A stretch of DNA of 64,000 bases, taken from contig SDOX01000001.1 in assembly GCA_004565275.1 (NCBI GenBank), forward strand, positions 372,001 through 436,000. Reading direction: 5' to 3'. Positions 1 to 11,269 of this stretch are shown here, piece by piece. Every line of letters begins with the position of its first letter. Position 1 is the first letter of the stretch. Below the pieces are notes generated by a model. The model did not search any database. It saw nothing but the letters and a program-made list of their open reading frames with translations, and was not told where the DNA came from. The position numbers and the translations under genes are program-made. This DNA comes from Nannochloropsis salina CCMP1776. Taxonomy: Eukaryota; Sar; Eustigmatophyceae; Eustigmatales; Monodopsidaceae.

Positions 1-2002
1 TCCTGTTATCAGATTTTGACGCACATGAAGTAGAGGCACGCATCCTGTCATGATCTTCACTTGCCGTCTTACGACTGTTGCTGTCGGCCCTCTGGAAGGT
101 AGGAGGAGCGGGTTGGTCGCTCGCCTCGGTGGAAAAGCTACCGGAAGCGGAGCGGCTGGCACCCAAACTGCTGCCACTGCTTGATACGTTGAATGCAGGT
201 ACCCAAGCTGCGTTGTTAGGCCCCTTTTGCCGCTCATCTTCATCCACAGGGAGGCATAAAGGCGTTTCAGGAGGCAAAAGGCCCGCTTCAATCTTCATAC
301 GTTGCTCCTTCATGTGGATGGTACCGGGGCAATGCGACAGGTGAGAGCGGAGAGCGAAATGGTTCTTGAAATTAGGTTTACCACAGCGTTTGCAGCGGAT
401 GAGGCCATTCTCTTGCACCTCAAACGAGAGGGTAAGCGCGGTGCTTTGACGTTTCGGTGCGGATTGCCCAGTGATTTTGCTCTTCTTGAGAGAGCCACTG
501 CTGCCATGGACTTTTTTGGACTTGTCACCGCTATTTGAGGCCACTTTCTCTTTTTTGGAAGCGGTGCGTTGAGGATCAACAGCAAACTCACGAGCCGCAG
601 CAGAAAGGTTGCCGAGATTTGTTGCGCCTGCGCTGTTGTGCTTTCGCACTTCCATATCTTCTTCTTCAGCGTCAGCCCCGATCCGGTCGTGGGTCGTCAC
701 ATTGTTGTGATTAGGAGGAATACGGCCCCGGGCCTCTCTCTTCAGACGTTGCTGTTGGCGCATGGTACCGCGTCGTTTAAGCCTCCCCCAGTCTCGATGG
801 TACTTGGGCACGCCACCGGCCACGGCTCTGTCAGCGGATTTGTCTGCATTGAGCATATTTGCGCGCACGGAGGAGAACTCGCTAGTATATGGCCCATATT
901 CTCGAGCACTTCCCCCGCAAATTCGAGAGTATCCGAGACTCGGATCCCGTTGCTCTATTATGCTGGCCTCTTCATAGTCTGAATCCTCAGAATCGTAAAT
1001 GGATGCATCTTGCCCATACTTGTCGTGACAACGTCGATAGTATCCCACGCGATGCCAAGGGCATTCATAGGTGCGCGTGAGTTGCCGCTCAAGCTTACGA
1101 CTACCGTTTCCTGCCTCATTGACGAGACTGTTGAAAAGATTCCAGGAACTGGCGGAATCGGTTCTAGGATGTCGTGGTGACCGAGCTTTGGTCGCGTTCT
1201 CTTCCCACATCTCTGTCTCTTCCTCAGAAAAGGCAGCAAGTTCGCCAGAACCCGAATCCGAAAAAGAGGCATTTGACACTGGTGGGTGCCTGAAACTAAC
1301 AATTATTTTGGCGTCGACATCTTCATCCTCGTCGTCGCCATGGCATTCCACCACTGGACTGGCTGGACCCCATACATGCGTATCTTTTCTCCCTGGGTCG
1401 GTCTTCCAAGTTGTTATCAACTTATCAGGAGACTTTACATAATGGGCTGATAAAGCCGATAAACTCTCTGAGGAGAAACTTCCTTGCTTGCTCACTGACT
1501 CTGGAGTTGCAAGCTGTGAGGAAGAAGACGAGGACGCGATCCCGGGCTTTTTGGCTCTGAGAGAAAGAAGCAGAGACTCTCCGTCAGTAGCCCATGCGCT
1601 ACTGTCGTCTTCACAATGCGTTCGTTCTGGTTGGTTTTGAGTCTTTTGGGACGGTTGCGTACTCTCATATCTCCCTCTGCTTAGCTGCCCCGTCCCACCG
1701 GTCGAGTGCATCTCGGTCAGGAAAGAGAGCACAAGCTCCGCGTCAGCCTTGTGCTCCGACGTGTCAGAACTGTCCATCGAGTAAGACCGCGTCGAGTCCC
1801 GGCAACTCTCGACCAATGTCTCGCCTGCCCCATGCACGCGCTGCAGTTGCGCTTCAGAGAACCCCATCTGAAAGTCTTTGCCTAAAATCGCTGTCTTTGC
1901 GTTTTGAACCGCACGCGTATTACCTACTCGTGCGCTACATATCTCTGCGAGCTTCGGGGACTCACCCTCTGCTATGCAAGAAGACTTGCAATTTTTGTTC
2001 AT
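1..2002 (-). CDS. C2HC zinc-finger protein, partial (runs off the left edge)
   Basis: One reading frame stays open on the minus strand from an ATG at 2002 to the window edge (667 codons, no stop), so the 3' end is missing. Stops lie just upstream of that ATG (near 2043 and 2065), and I see no good splice acceptor, so 2002 is the preferred start. Most of the protein is Ser/Asp/Glu-rich low complexity. A zinc-finger-like segment lies near residue 534 (plus positions about 335-400) with spacing C-x2-C-x13-H-x3-C. A second Cys/His cluster (YECPWHRVGYYRRCH) sits near residues 310-325, and a basic stretch (KRRGTMRQQQRLKREARGR) near 410-430. These suggest a nuclear, nucleic-acid-binding protein; I do not recognise the family. 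The acidic, patchy composition is like that of a transcription or chromatin factor, but that is inference. Confidence 0.7.
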   Translation of the reverse strand, partial: MNKNCKSSCIAEGESPKLAEICSARVGNTRAVQNAKTAILGKDFQMGFSEAQLQRVHGAGETLVESCRDSTRSYSMDSSDTSEHKADAELVLSFLTEMHSTGGTGQLSRGRYESTQPSQKTQNQPERTHCEDDSSAWATDGESLLLSLRAKKPGIASSSSSSQLATPESVSKQGSFSSESLSALSAHYVKSPDKLITTWKTDPGRKDTHVWGPASPVVECHGDDEDEDVDAKIIVSFRHPPVSNASFSDSGSGELAAFSEEETEMWEENATKARSPRHPRTDSASSWNLFNSLVNEAGNGSRKLERQLTRTYECPWHRVGYYRRCHDKYGQDASIYDSEDSDYEEASIIEQRDPSLGYSRICGGSAREYGPYTSEFSSVRANMLNADKSADRAVAGGVPKYHRDWGRLKRRGTMRQQQRLKREARGRIPPNHNNVTTHDRIGADAEEEDMEVRKHNSAGATNLGNLSAAAREFAVDPQRTASKKEKVASNSGDKSKKVHGSSGSLKKSKITGQSAPKRQSTALTLSFEVQENGLIRCKRCGKPNFKNHFALRSHLSHCPGTIHMKEQRMKIEAGLLPPETPLCLPVDEDERQKGPNNAAWVPAFNVSSSGSSLGASRSASGSFSTEASDQPAPPTFQRADSNSRKTASEDHDRMRASTSCASKSDNR

Positions 2003-2802
2003 CTTTGTAGCTTTTTGTACGCTCGGACTTTCGACGTCGTTTTAGTTTGTAAAAATAATATACTAGGCGCCGCAAAGCGTCGTTGCCGTCCCTGCGCGCA
2101 ATACAAATTTTCTGCAAGGATTTGAGAGTCAAGTTCATGATGAGAGATACAAGAATAAGATGCAAGCATGTATGGGTGAAGGGGCGTCGTTGCTGAACTG
2201 CCAACTTCTTTCGCTGTAAAGTTCGGGGTGACACACAGCAAGAGCGTCGTGCTACAAACGAGGTTACAGGTGCATGGGATTATCAGTCCGGTGCACAGGC
2301 TTTGAATCATTTGAAAGAAGATGTGCGTGCAAAAATTTAAGTTGTTATTCGAGTGATTGATAATCTGGCCATGAATTCATCATAGAAGAACGCAAAAGTG
2401 AGCGTTCGACCAGTAGAAACCGTAGGTAATCGACATGCGTTTATCTGTCAAAGATCGACTTCCAAGTTCGCCTTCTGCACAGCAGTTTCCTTCACATAGC
2501 CAAGATTCTATCAGCATAATCGAATCAAGACCATGGCGGTCTGGAGTGTCAGAAATTTCGGTGGGTGTCACCAGGCGTGGTCCAGATGGTGTGCGTGTTG
2601 AGATTTGCCGTTAGCTCGACCGTTGACGAAACGTCTCGGGCCCAACGCCCCAAGATACTCGCCCCAGCCTCCCCCCAACGCCCCGTCCCCCCTGGACTCT
2701 CTCTTTTTCACGGTATGCATCTTCGGTCTCGCACCACATGTTACAGGAAAAATATCAATCAAGTACGTATTGTAGGATCTCGGCAGCGGTAAAACCGGCG
2801 TT
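2003..2802. other. Intergenic, divergent 5' regions
   Basis: About 800 bases between the minus-strand zinc-finger gene and the plus-strand pseudouridine synthase gene, so it should hold both promoters. Reading frames here are short, and I see no family motif or spliced gene. Confidence 0.5.
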
Positions 2803-4557
2803 TTGATTGATATCATCACGAAGGCCTCCTTGAGCCAGTCTTTCACAACGATGGCAAAGTGTCCTCCTGATGGAACCATAATTGCAATGTTTTCTTCCGT
2901 CCATTTCCTCATATTTATAATGGGGATATATTTGAAGACTTCTGATGGATTTATTTGTCCTCAGGGTGGTATACAGCGATTATCCTTGAGTGTCAGCCCT
3001 CAGCAGCGTACGGTGTTTGCTATGATGGCAGGCAGAAAACCACCATGGCAACGCCGGGGCCCGGAAAAGAAGCAAGACCCGAGAGACGATTTGTGGGTTC
3101 TTGAACAGAGCTTATTGAATGAGAGTTCTCCTCGAACATCTGCCTTTGTTCCGAGCATTACCCCTACTTCAAAAACTTCATCTTCGACCCCCGAAAAGAC
3201 TGACCATACTTTAAAAGATACGGATGGAAATTTTGGGACGCTTCGAGATGAAGCAAATATAACAGCACAATTTATATTCGTCGCGAACACTTCGGAGTCT
3301 TTGATACGCGTGGATCGATTCTTGACTCAGCGACTGAAGGGCCACAGCCGCAGCTCGGTGTGCGACTTGCTGGACCGCGGCTTCGTCTACGTCAACGGCA
3401 GTCCCGCACGCAAGAGTCTCAAAATTGTGGAGGGCGACGAAATATTTGTGCTGCAGTGCGCGACAAATGAAAGGTTGGCAGAAGTGGAGGAGGAGGACAT
3501 ACCTTTGGACGTGTTGTATGAGGACGAACATGTCATCGCCGTGAATAAAGCCCCGGGCATGGTGGTGCATCCGGCTCCCGGAAATCGGAATGGGACCTTC
3601 GTCAACGCCCTGTTGGCTCACGTGGCTCGTAGAGGGGGGGAAATTGAAGAGGTTGTCGGAAGCGAGGGTCGTCCAGGCGTGGTGCATCGATTGGATAAGG
3701 GCACAAGCGGAGTGTTACTTGCGGCCAAAACCGCCCGAGCTCACGCGGCCCTGTCGTCCGCATTCGCCGAGCGCCGTGTCAACAAGACTTACTTGGCGAT
3801 CAGCATTGGGAATCCGAGCTCACAAGGAGCAGTAATCGACGTGCCCATTGGCCGACATCCCAGGGATAGGCAGAGGATGGCTGTGGCCATGCAAGCGCGC
3901 ACGTCGCACACCTCTTCCTTTCCTGGCGCGAGCAATGCCCAGGACGCAGTGCTGAACTATGACGGGTACAGTGAGGATTATCAGGAAATTGGGTACAATT
4001 CGACAGAGGGAGAAGAGCTCTTGATGGGCCGCGGGGGAAATTCGGGGAACACGCCTTTGACGGGGCGCAAAGCACGCAGCACGGTCAAGACCCTCGCCTT
4101 TGATGGTCGGCTCAGCGTGGTGGAGGTAGGAATTGAAACAGGACGCACGCATCAGATCCGCGTACACTTACAGCACCGCCGGAATCCCGTGCTGGGAGAT
4201 GAACTGTACGGGAATGCTCAGTGGAACGCTCGGGCACGGCGGCGGTGGGGAGTCACTCGGCCGATGCTGCACGCCCTCCGCCTGGTGGTGGACCATCCCG
4301 TGACAGGGGATCCTTTGCGTCTTGTCGCGCCAGTGCCTCCAGACATGCTCTCAGTTGCACATGGCATATGGCCCCAAGTAAAGGGAAGAGAGAATGAGGA
4401 GTGGTGGGATATGGTCGATCGAGGGCCCTCAGCGGGAGACGAAGGTATGACGGACAGGAAAGATTTGATTGAATCCCAGCTGGGGTGGGAAGAGGTAATC
4501 CATGACCCCAAGGCTGGTGAGAGAGTAGTCGATGAGTTTGGCTGGGAGGTCGATTAA
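2803..4557 (+). CDS. RluA-family RNA pseudouridine synthase, probably plastid-targeted
   Basis: Isomerises uridine to pseudouridine in rRNA or tRNA. An S4 RNA-binding domain begins near residue 168 (IRVDRFLTQRL) and is followed by the RluA/RluD catalytic core. The signature HRLDKGTSGVLL places the catalytic Asp at residue 298, and the later motif GRTHQIRVHLQHRRNPVLGD is also typical of RluD-like enzymes. An insertion of roughly 60 residues separates RQRMAV from the KTL strand, longer than in bacterial RluD. The N-terminus carries about 150 extra residues; starting at the internal ATG at 2887 gives a clean hydrophobic signal sequence (MFSSVHFLIFIMGIYLK) followed by a Ser/Asp/Gly-Phe junction and a basic Ser/Gln/Arg stretch, resembling the signal plus transit peptide of red-lineage plastids. 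Either start is possible; I favour 2887. Single exon. The exact target uridine cannot be told. Confidence 0.92.
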   Translation: MIDIITKASLSQSFTTMAKCPPDGTIIAMFSSVHFLIFIMGIYLKTSDGFICPQGGIQRLSLSVSPQQRTVFAMMAGRKPPWQRRGPEKKQDPRDDLWVLEQSLLNESSPRTSAFVPSITPTSKTSSSTPEKTDHTLKDTDGNFGTLRDEANITAQFIFVANTSESLIRVDRFLTQRLKGHSRSSVCDLLDRGFVYVNGSPARKSLKIVEGDEIFVLQCATNERLAEVEEEDIPLDVLYEDEHVIAVNKAPGMVVHPAPGNRNGTFVNALLAHVARRGGEIEEVVGSEGRPGVVHRLDKGTSGVLLAAKTARAHAALSSAFAERRVNKTYLAISIGNPSSQGAVIDVPIGRHPRDRQRMAVAMQARTSHTSSFPGASNAQDAVLNYDGYSEDYQEIGYNSTEGEELLMGRGGNSGNTPLTGRKARSTVKTLAFDGRLSVVEVGIETGRTHQIRVHLQHRRNPVLGDELYGNAQWNARARRRWGVTRPMLHALRLVVDHPVTGDPLRLVAPVPPDMLSVAHGIWPQVKGRENEEWWDMVDRGPSAGDEGMTDRKDLIESQLGWEEVIHDPKAGERVVDEFGWEVD

Positions 4558-4815
4558 GAAGAAGCTGGAAGAGGTCTGAAATGTAAAAAATAAGAAATCA
4601 TACCAAACATAATGAGTGTTGATAAACATAGTGAGTGTTGTAAACCTTGCGCCCTTCCATTTTCTGGGCATTACCCTGGGGTAATCTGTTTTTTTGTTTG
4701 TTCTGCTCTGAACATAAGAAGAAAAAAAAGGTTTTAGATAGAGTCTCATTTCTTACGGCCCCACTGTTGTCTCATGAGCAAATATGTACATCACTTAGTT
4801 TTGGATTATGATTAC

Positions 4816-6906
4816 TCAGAAAGACGAGGCGAAGGACGCGTGCCTCTCATCACGATTTCGCACGAAGTGCCGACAGACTGCACGAAGCTGCCATGAATTG
4901 CTCCTTTCTGCCAAATCCATTATGGAGTCGACGGTGTCCTCCCTCACCTCCTCTGTGAGGCGAGCTTCGCACAATTGCTTCAAGTGGTCCAACATGTACT
5001 GATCCGCGAGCGCTAGGAGTTCGGCAGCCAATACAGGATCCGACTGACTGCCAACAAGCAATGCGCTCGGGGGCTCTCCGGTGTAGATGTATCCCAACAT
5101 GAGCTTGAAGACCTCAAAGCTACAGCCTTCTACTTCCACCTCCCGTTCAGATGACTCTCGGAACCCTGAGGAAAACATTGCTCTGAAACGATCGCTAGCT
5201 ATGGACAGGACCAACCGGTGCGCCCGAACAGGCCTCTTTTCAACGATTAGCGTCACATCCGAGAAATCCTCCCGATCGAGGTAGTGTCGTAGATGACTCC
5301 CTATGAGCTGAGCGCACGATGGAGCGATGACTAGGGGCTCTGGAACGGGGTCTGTATCAAGCACAAACATCTCACCGAGGTAGCGCGATCCGTGGGAGCC
5401 ACCGAAAATGACGAGGCGCCGATCGAGCACGGTTGCGCTGTGTCCAGCGCGAGGACCAGGACCTTCCCCCCAAATTGAGACCGACTCCGTCACATGCTCA
5501 TCGTTGGGGTTGGCCTGATTTCCGCCCCAACCACCCCCTCGCGATCTTTCAAGACCGCTGTTCTCTGCGGCGGAAGCAAGTTGTGCACCTGGAATTCTTC
5601 TTTCCTCCCCGACTCCGGACCCGCTGCTCAGCGATGTTCCTGAACTGCCACCTCCACCGCTTTTTGATCGTGATGTGATTTCCGTCCTGTTTGAGAATGC
5701 ATTTGGAAGGATACAGTCAGGTACCAGCCCGTCCTAGTGGTCCGTGTGGACGCCGATCACGGATACGGGAATACGGGAAGTCCTGACACATGTCACTTGC
5801 CACACACGGGCGGCAGTGATTACGAACAAGAGTCTATGCGCTCTCAGATCGATCACTCTAACAGCCCGTCTTTCTTACTCCCTCTCCCGAAGGTTTTAGC
5901 CCCCACACGTACCAGCACATCTCCTTGAGATCAAGGATCTGAAGGTCGTCGAAGCACTTGGCTGCAGGGCCCGAGCCTCCGAACAAGTAGAGCCTGTCCC
6001 GGATGCGGGTGAGGGTCATACCCGCGCGGGGCGGAGGCGGTACACCTCGCGGCTCAAGGCGGCTCCACACCATCGTGTCGGTGTCTAAGACGTGCACGTC
6101 ATTCAAACGCGTCTGTCCATTCCACCCACCGAAAATGAAAAGATGGCGATTTAAGACAGCCGAGCAGTGATTGGCGCGCGCTTCCGGAATCGTTCCTGAG
6201 CATCGCAACCTTTCCCACCGCCCGGTGTCTACGTGAAGGCCATGCAAATCGTTCAAGTATTCCCGCCCGTCCCCGCCCCGAAAGACCAGGATCTGGCGCC
6301 GGTGAGGCAGGTAGTCGCTCGTGTGCATGTTGCACGGACCCGGGGCTTCACCCAGGATGGGGGGCTCCACCCACTTCATTTCTACTAGATCGATGTAGTG
6401 CACGTCGCTAGCCGCCAGAGGCCCGGAGCCCAGCCAGCCCCCAATGATGTAGAGCTTGTTCTCTGCAAGGGTGGCGGTGTGACCGTTGCGCCCGGGGGGA
6501 GCTTTGCCGGAAACTTTTTCGCAGACCTTGCGTTTTAATGGAGAAAGTAATTGATAAGATGATAAGCTGTCCCCTATATTCAAGGCTAGAAAACTTTATG
6601 TGGATCATATCCGGGGCGGCATAATAATATACGGGTGTATGAACGGGAAAGAGGAACAAAAAGAAACTTACCCAGCGCAGGGTAGTGTGGTCAAAAACAT
6701 GTAGAGTCGAATGATTGCGCTGGCCATCGTAACCACCGAAGACAAAAATCTAGAGGCAAATCATAAAAATGAATGGTTACTTTCTTGTATACGGTTACCA
6801 CTGCAAAGGGGGGGGGATGACGTACCCGGTTTCCCACAAGCGTGGCGGTGTGATTTTTAAGTGTGGGCATATCCATGATCCGATCTTGTCTTATCCATCT
6901 CAACAT
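4816..6906 (-). CDS. Kelch-repeat and BTB/POZ domain protein
   Basis: Spliced model: 6906-6826, 6749-6672, 6526-5909, 5733-4816, all junctions in phase 0, giving 564 residues. Kelch blades run through the first three exons and into the fourth (HTATLVGNR joined to IFVFGGYDG, then LYIIGGW, ILVFRGGDG, LFIFGGWNG, LYLFGGSG, LVIFGGSHG), each with the typical double Gly and a following Trp. A Gly/Ser-rich linker at the start of exon 4 precedes the last blade. A BTB domain follows (FSDVTLIV, VRAHRLVLS) with a helical C-terminal part. The order, Kelch first and BTB last, resembles LZTR1-like and plant/algal Kelch-BTB proteins, which commonly serve as substrate adaptors of cullin-3 ubiquitin ligases; that role is inferred. 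The start is uncertain: a splice acceptor just upstream (near 6912) allows a further 5' exon. Confidence 0.85.
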
Positions 6907-7671
6907 AATGCCTGTAATAAGACTTCAGAACCGAAATGGTAGTCGGGCCTTGTTTTGCTGGCTTTAGTATGACAATGAAGGACAGGGAGGAGCTCGACGA
7001 GTTTCACCCTCGCGGGGTAGCATCTAGGAGGAAAGCTACATGCGGGATTGCTACGATCAGTAATGAGTGCGCATAAATTATCAAGCGCATTTTGGAACAG
7101 ACGAAGAGAAAGTGGTCGGAAAGTCATGCAGAGCGACAGACACTAACACATGTACTTCCAGCCTCGGTGTGAGAGCCTCAGCCCCACTAATTGCCGGGTA
7201 TCATATTATGTATAATAGTAGCATGATCATTCACTGAAAGAGGAGGAGCGTGGGAGCCTGCGTGATAGTGCGTGACAGGAAGACGAAAACGCCTTCGCAC
7301 ATGGGACTTTCGAAAGAAAAAAAATGAAATTTTAGCTTCCGTGGTAGGGTCCCTCGGCCCCAAACCACTCTGGCTCGAAATATTAAAATTTGGTTCGCAA
7401 CTTAATGGAATAATATGTCGCGAAAGCTGAACTGGACACTGATATTTGCCTTCATATCACCGACAAAACTACCTCAACAATAGAACGTCAGTGTACATGC
7501 CCGTGCACATATCAGCTGTCCAAAAAATGCATACAGCCACTTGGAAAATATATGCAGTTTTATTTGGCAATCGCACGTGACTATTACTTGGAGGCCCATT
7601 TAAGCTGCTGATAGCAATCCTCATAACATAGTCGCCTTTATTTCAACATTCTGCACCTTTCTTCTATTCCA
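6907..7671. other. Intergenic between two minus-strand genes
   Basis: About 765 bases, AT-rich in its right half. It should hold the promoter of the Kelch-BTB gene (and possibly a 5' non-coding exon) and the 3' end of the nitronate monooxygenase gene. No further gene seen. Confidence 0.45.
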
Positions 7672-9222
7672 TCATTTCTTTTCTCGGAAAAAGTGCATTT
7701 GCTGCCTTTCGTGAAGCCGTACCGCCTCTGAGAGCACTCTTCTTACAAGTTCATGTACTGTGGGCACATCATTCACAAGGCCTTGAATTTGTCCCACAAA
7801 TTGTATTCCCTTTTCCAAATCTCCCTGGACCTGTAGTACGCATGAGTGGAGCAAATGTGAAAAGAATGGATTTTCATCGTCCTTTTTATCGTCCGCGGAG
7901 ACTTTACTCAAAACTACACCATCTCCATGATCTATCAGGCTTAAACAAAGGAGAACATACAAATCAGAAGGAGCGGTCTCCTCGACTCTCTTGGGAAAAC
8001 ATATAGGAAAACAGCCATAGTTCGACTTTATGTTGGCAATTGCCAGATAGGTCCTACCGTTGCGAGCTCAAATTTTCGAGTTGCTCCTCCGAATTGAGCA
8101 AGCATATAAATTTTGTCCGGCTCCCAAAAAAAGCCGGGTAGTATCTTCACAGGATTCACTCCGAACTGCTTTGCCTGCTTTAATGCTTCTATCAAAACCC
8201 GCAGCGGATTGGGGCGACTGGCAGCTGTCTGGGCGGCGAAAGGGGTTTTCAGAACGCGGGCAGAAATTCCATCGATATTTTTTGAGTACACGGTGTCATT
8301 TTCCGTCTTCTCAGGGCTCGAGATAGCCGCCTTGACATTCTCGTGAAGGGGGCTTTCCTTGGTACACGCAAAACGCGTGCCCATGGCGACCGCGTCCGCA
8401 CCGAGAGAAAGCGCCGCCAGCAATCCTCGGCCGTCACCGAAGCCGCCCGCCGCCACGAGAGGTAGGTCCGGCATATTGGAGGCGATAACCGGGACAAGCA
8501 CCAGGGATGTGACGTCCCCGCCGTGAGCTGCAGCCTCATGGCCTGTTACTAACAAAGCGTCCGCGCCACTCGCCCGAGCAGACTTTGCTTTTCCATATTT
8601 TGAGGTCAATGAATAGAAAATGGAAAAATAGAGGTCTTTTACAGAAATGTGTCATTCCTTCCATCAGCATTCCTGCCCCATAACAAAGATATGTTTTGTG
8701 CAAGATCGTAGAAAGTAACAAGAAGGAGCCGTTAACTTGTTTTCGCTTCGGAAGTTCGTACCGTGTTTAAGCGAGGTGACCGTGGCAATGACTTTACCGC
8801 CATACATATGGGCCCGTTCAGCCAGCCAATCTCCTTTCCCTAGGCTATAGTTGATTACTGGTACTTCCTCCTCCAAAGCAACGGTTGCATTTTCTTTCGC
8901 CCCCTGGAAGGAAGATGGGATGTGTTTGAATGTTGGCCTGGATGATAATGCGTATACAGTACTTGAATTAACAACAGTGGCCTGGATTACTCACTGGCAT
9001 CATAAGAGTTGTCCCGATCCCAAATGGCTTGTCTGTCAGTCTGCGGATCTCTTTGATCGCCGCGGCGGTCTCGATGGCGGAGAGGGGCCCGGACGCTAGG
9101 ATACCCAAGCCACCTGCATTGGAAACGGCAGCAACAAGCTTAGGTTGAGATATCCATGACATCCCTGGCAGCAGAATGGGATGCTGAATTTTGAAGAGCT
9201 TGGTTATGCGTGTCTGCATCAT
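7672..9222 (-). CDS. Nitronate monooxygenase-like flavoprotein (2-nitropropane dioxygenase family)
   Basis: Spliced model: 9222-8995, 8903-8762, 8587-8058, 7989-7672; phases match (0, 1, 0) and give 405 residues. The family oxidises alkyl nitronates with FMN and O2. The N-terminus shows the barrel opening (QHPILLPGMSWISQPKLVAAVSNAGGLG). Exon 3 holds GADALLVTGHEAAAHGG, where family members have the catalytic His, and the FMN-phosphate region PLVAAGGFGDGRGLLAALSLGADAVAMGTRF (read as two parts). The last exon has the usual helical end (GDLEKGIQFVGQIQGLVNDVPT). Exon 2 and 3 join as SLKHA-KSARASGADALL, restoring the expected strand-helix-strand order. Two adjacent ATGs (9222 and 9219) are possible starts, and an acceptor just upstream leaves room for a leader exon. 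True substrate unknown; enoyl reductases of the same fold are a less likely alternative. Confidence 0.88.
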
Positions 9223-11269
9223 AGCGAACACACCCCCGGGTTCTGCTAAAATGATAAGACCAGATGATGGCATTAGATGAATCTTTAAAATATGCATATA
9301 AAGCATAAAGGTCTATGAATTGATTATAATCCCACATAAATTCAATCAAAAAGCGTAATAATTAATCATTCAGTCGGACATAATGAAAGACATGGGCCGG
9401 CGCGGGGTTATCGTTCCTGACGAAAGACGATGAGATATTACTCATGTAGCCACTGGATTGGATTGGGAACGACGGCGCCGACCACAAAGACTGCGTCTAC
9501 CCACTAGCTACCTGTGCGCCCTTTAAGGCAGCATCAACGAGGCGAACATTTTGCATCGATTTCAATTTTCCCCAAGAACACGAGGGAGTCCGAATCGCTG
9601 AAATCTAACGGTTGACGACGCAAAGCAACTGAGCAATCTACCTACTTTCGAAAGAGTATAAATTGGAACTGTAGTCAAATAACTTAGGAGGAAAAACACA
9701 GGAGAACAGGTGAAGTACTTAATGGACTATTATCATGAATTTAAATTTTTTTAAAATTCACAGCAAGTAAGCCAATTCTTCCGTTGATATAACTTCGATG
9801 CGGTAAACCATGAGAAACTATATGCTCCCATTCCCGAATCATGTACTTTCAAAAGTTTGGTTTCGAATAAGCTGACGATAACATGATCTTCTTATGGTCT
9901 CTTCTCAACAGCTTAGTCTTGTCTTTCAAGTATTACGTATTATTCGCGAGCATGGTCTCAAACCGACGGATAATTAAATGAGTTCGTGGAGAACTTCAAA
10001 CTTCAAAGTGCATGAAATTTACAATATGAGTTGCATCTCAAAATCCTCTTTTTCCTTGAGAGTATCGAATGCTGGTAATCTTGTGTGTCGGTTTTTACAG
10101 GAGAGTATGTGTTCTTCTACCAAATTTATTTTGAGTGCCTTATTAGTAGGTACTTCGTTTATCGCGGTGTACGCGCGCATTGCCGAGCAGATGGACACTA
10201 GGGACTCCGATCCCGCTACATCGTCTGGTACATCAAATGGCAATAGTACAATTTGAGAGAGCATGAGGCACACAAGATGTTCACGTACGTGTAAGCAATG
10301 AAGCTTTACTTGCCTTCTTGACAACATAATCTCTGCTTTCAATCTTTCCATGGCTTACATTTTCAGCTGTTGGGTACGTCAAGGCCTCTGTCGTAAGGGA
10401 TGTATCATTATTTTAATGAAGGAATATTATTTTAATGAAGGATTGCCTTCATGGCAAGCTAACTGTTTGCAGCACATCTTGTGGGTAGCCCTTACTTATC
10501 TAACGTCTGCCGAGAAGTGGCGGGCATTTCTGAAGTGATCTCTGCCGTCAACTTACAATTAATTGAAATCAACCGAGTTAAGTCATCGGTACCAAGAAGC
10601 GAGTTTGGTCTTCGAGCACAAGTTATCCGACTGCGAATCAAGGGTGCATGAACCACTATTGCACGATCTGGGAAAGCCTGTGGACCATCAACTAAGCTCC
10701 CGAGCATTGGAACTAACAAAGACCAGCGATTATGTATGGCCTTAAAGTTAGCGATCAAGGCTATATTTTATTCTACAAAAACTTCTTGTCAAGGTTGCTC
10801 TTCAAAAACTTCTCGTCAAACCTTGAAAGACGATCGGACCCTTACTGGTATACGATGAGTTTCCTGAATCAAAACTTTTCCATGACACACTTTTAGTCAA
10901 TCACAACTTTTTGGTCGCGAGCCAATCTGGCATACTGTCACTGTTCGTATGGCGCAGACATTCTGGATACTTATTTTCTGAAAGTCAAGAAAAGCGAGAT
11001 TTTAGTACTACGTGTTGCCCATGCTACTACACATTGCCCCTAAAGAAGTCAATTTCCGACACAAAATGCCCCATTTTCATTATTTCTTTCGCTTATCACT
11101 CCGAAGGTAAAGACTCATGCGTCTTTTGAATTTCAGACCTCGAGCCCACCCAAGAACGTCTTGAGCAGCAGAAAAAAATTACTCATACAGCTTAGACCTG
11201 ACTTCCACCGATTCAGCCACCGCTCGCTCGTGTGCCTTGCAATGCTTCTCTTTGTTTTCTACACAAGGG
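9223..11269. other. Long stretch without a confident gene
   Basis: About 2 kb, AT-rich, between two minus-strand genes. Protein-like but short reading frames occur on both strands at 9.98-10.76 kb (see findings); none has a family motif. A 17-base direct repeat lies at 10407-10442. Otherwise I see nothing. Confidence 0.4.
10407..10442. repeat. Short tandem duplication, 17-base unit with 19-base period
   Basis: The 17-mer ATTATTTTAATGAAGGA occurs at 10407-10423 and again at 10426-10442 with two bases between. It lies in the AT-rich non-coding stretch. Confidence 0.85.
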
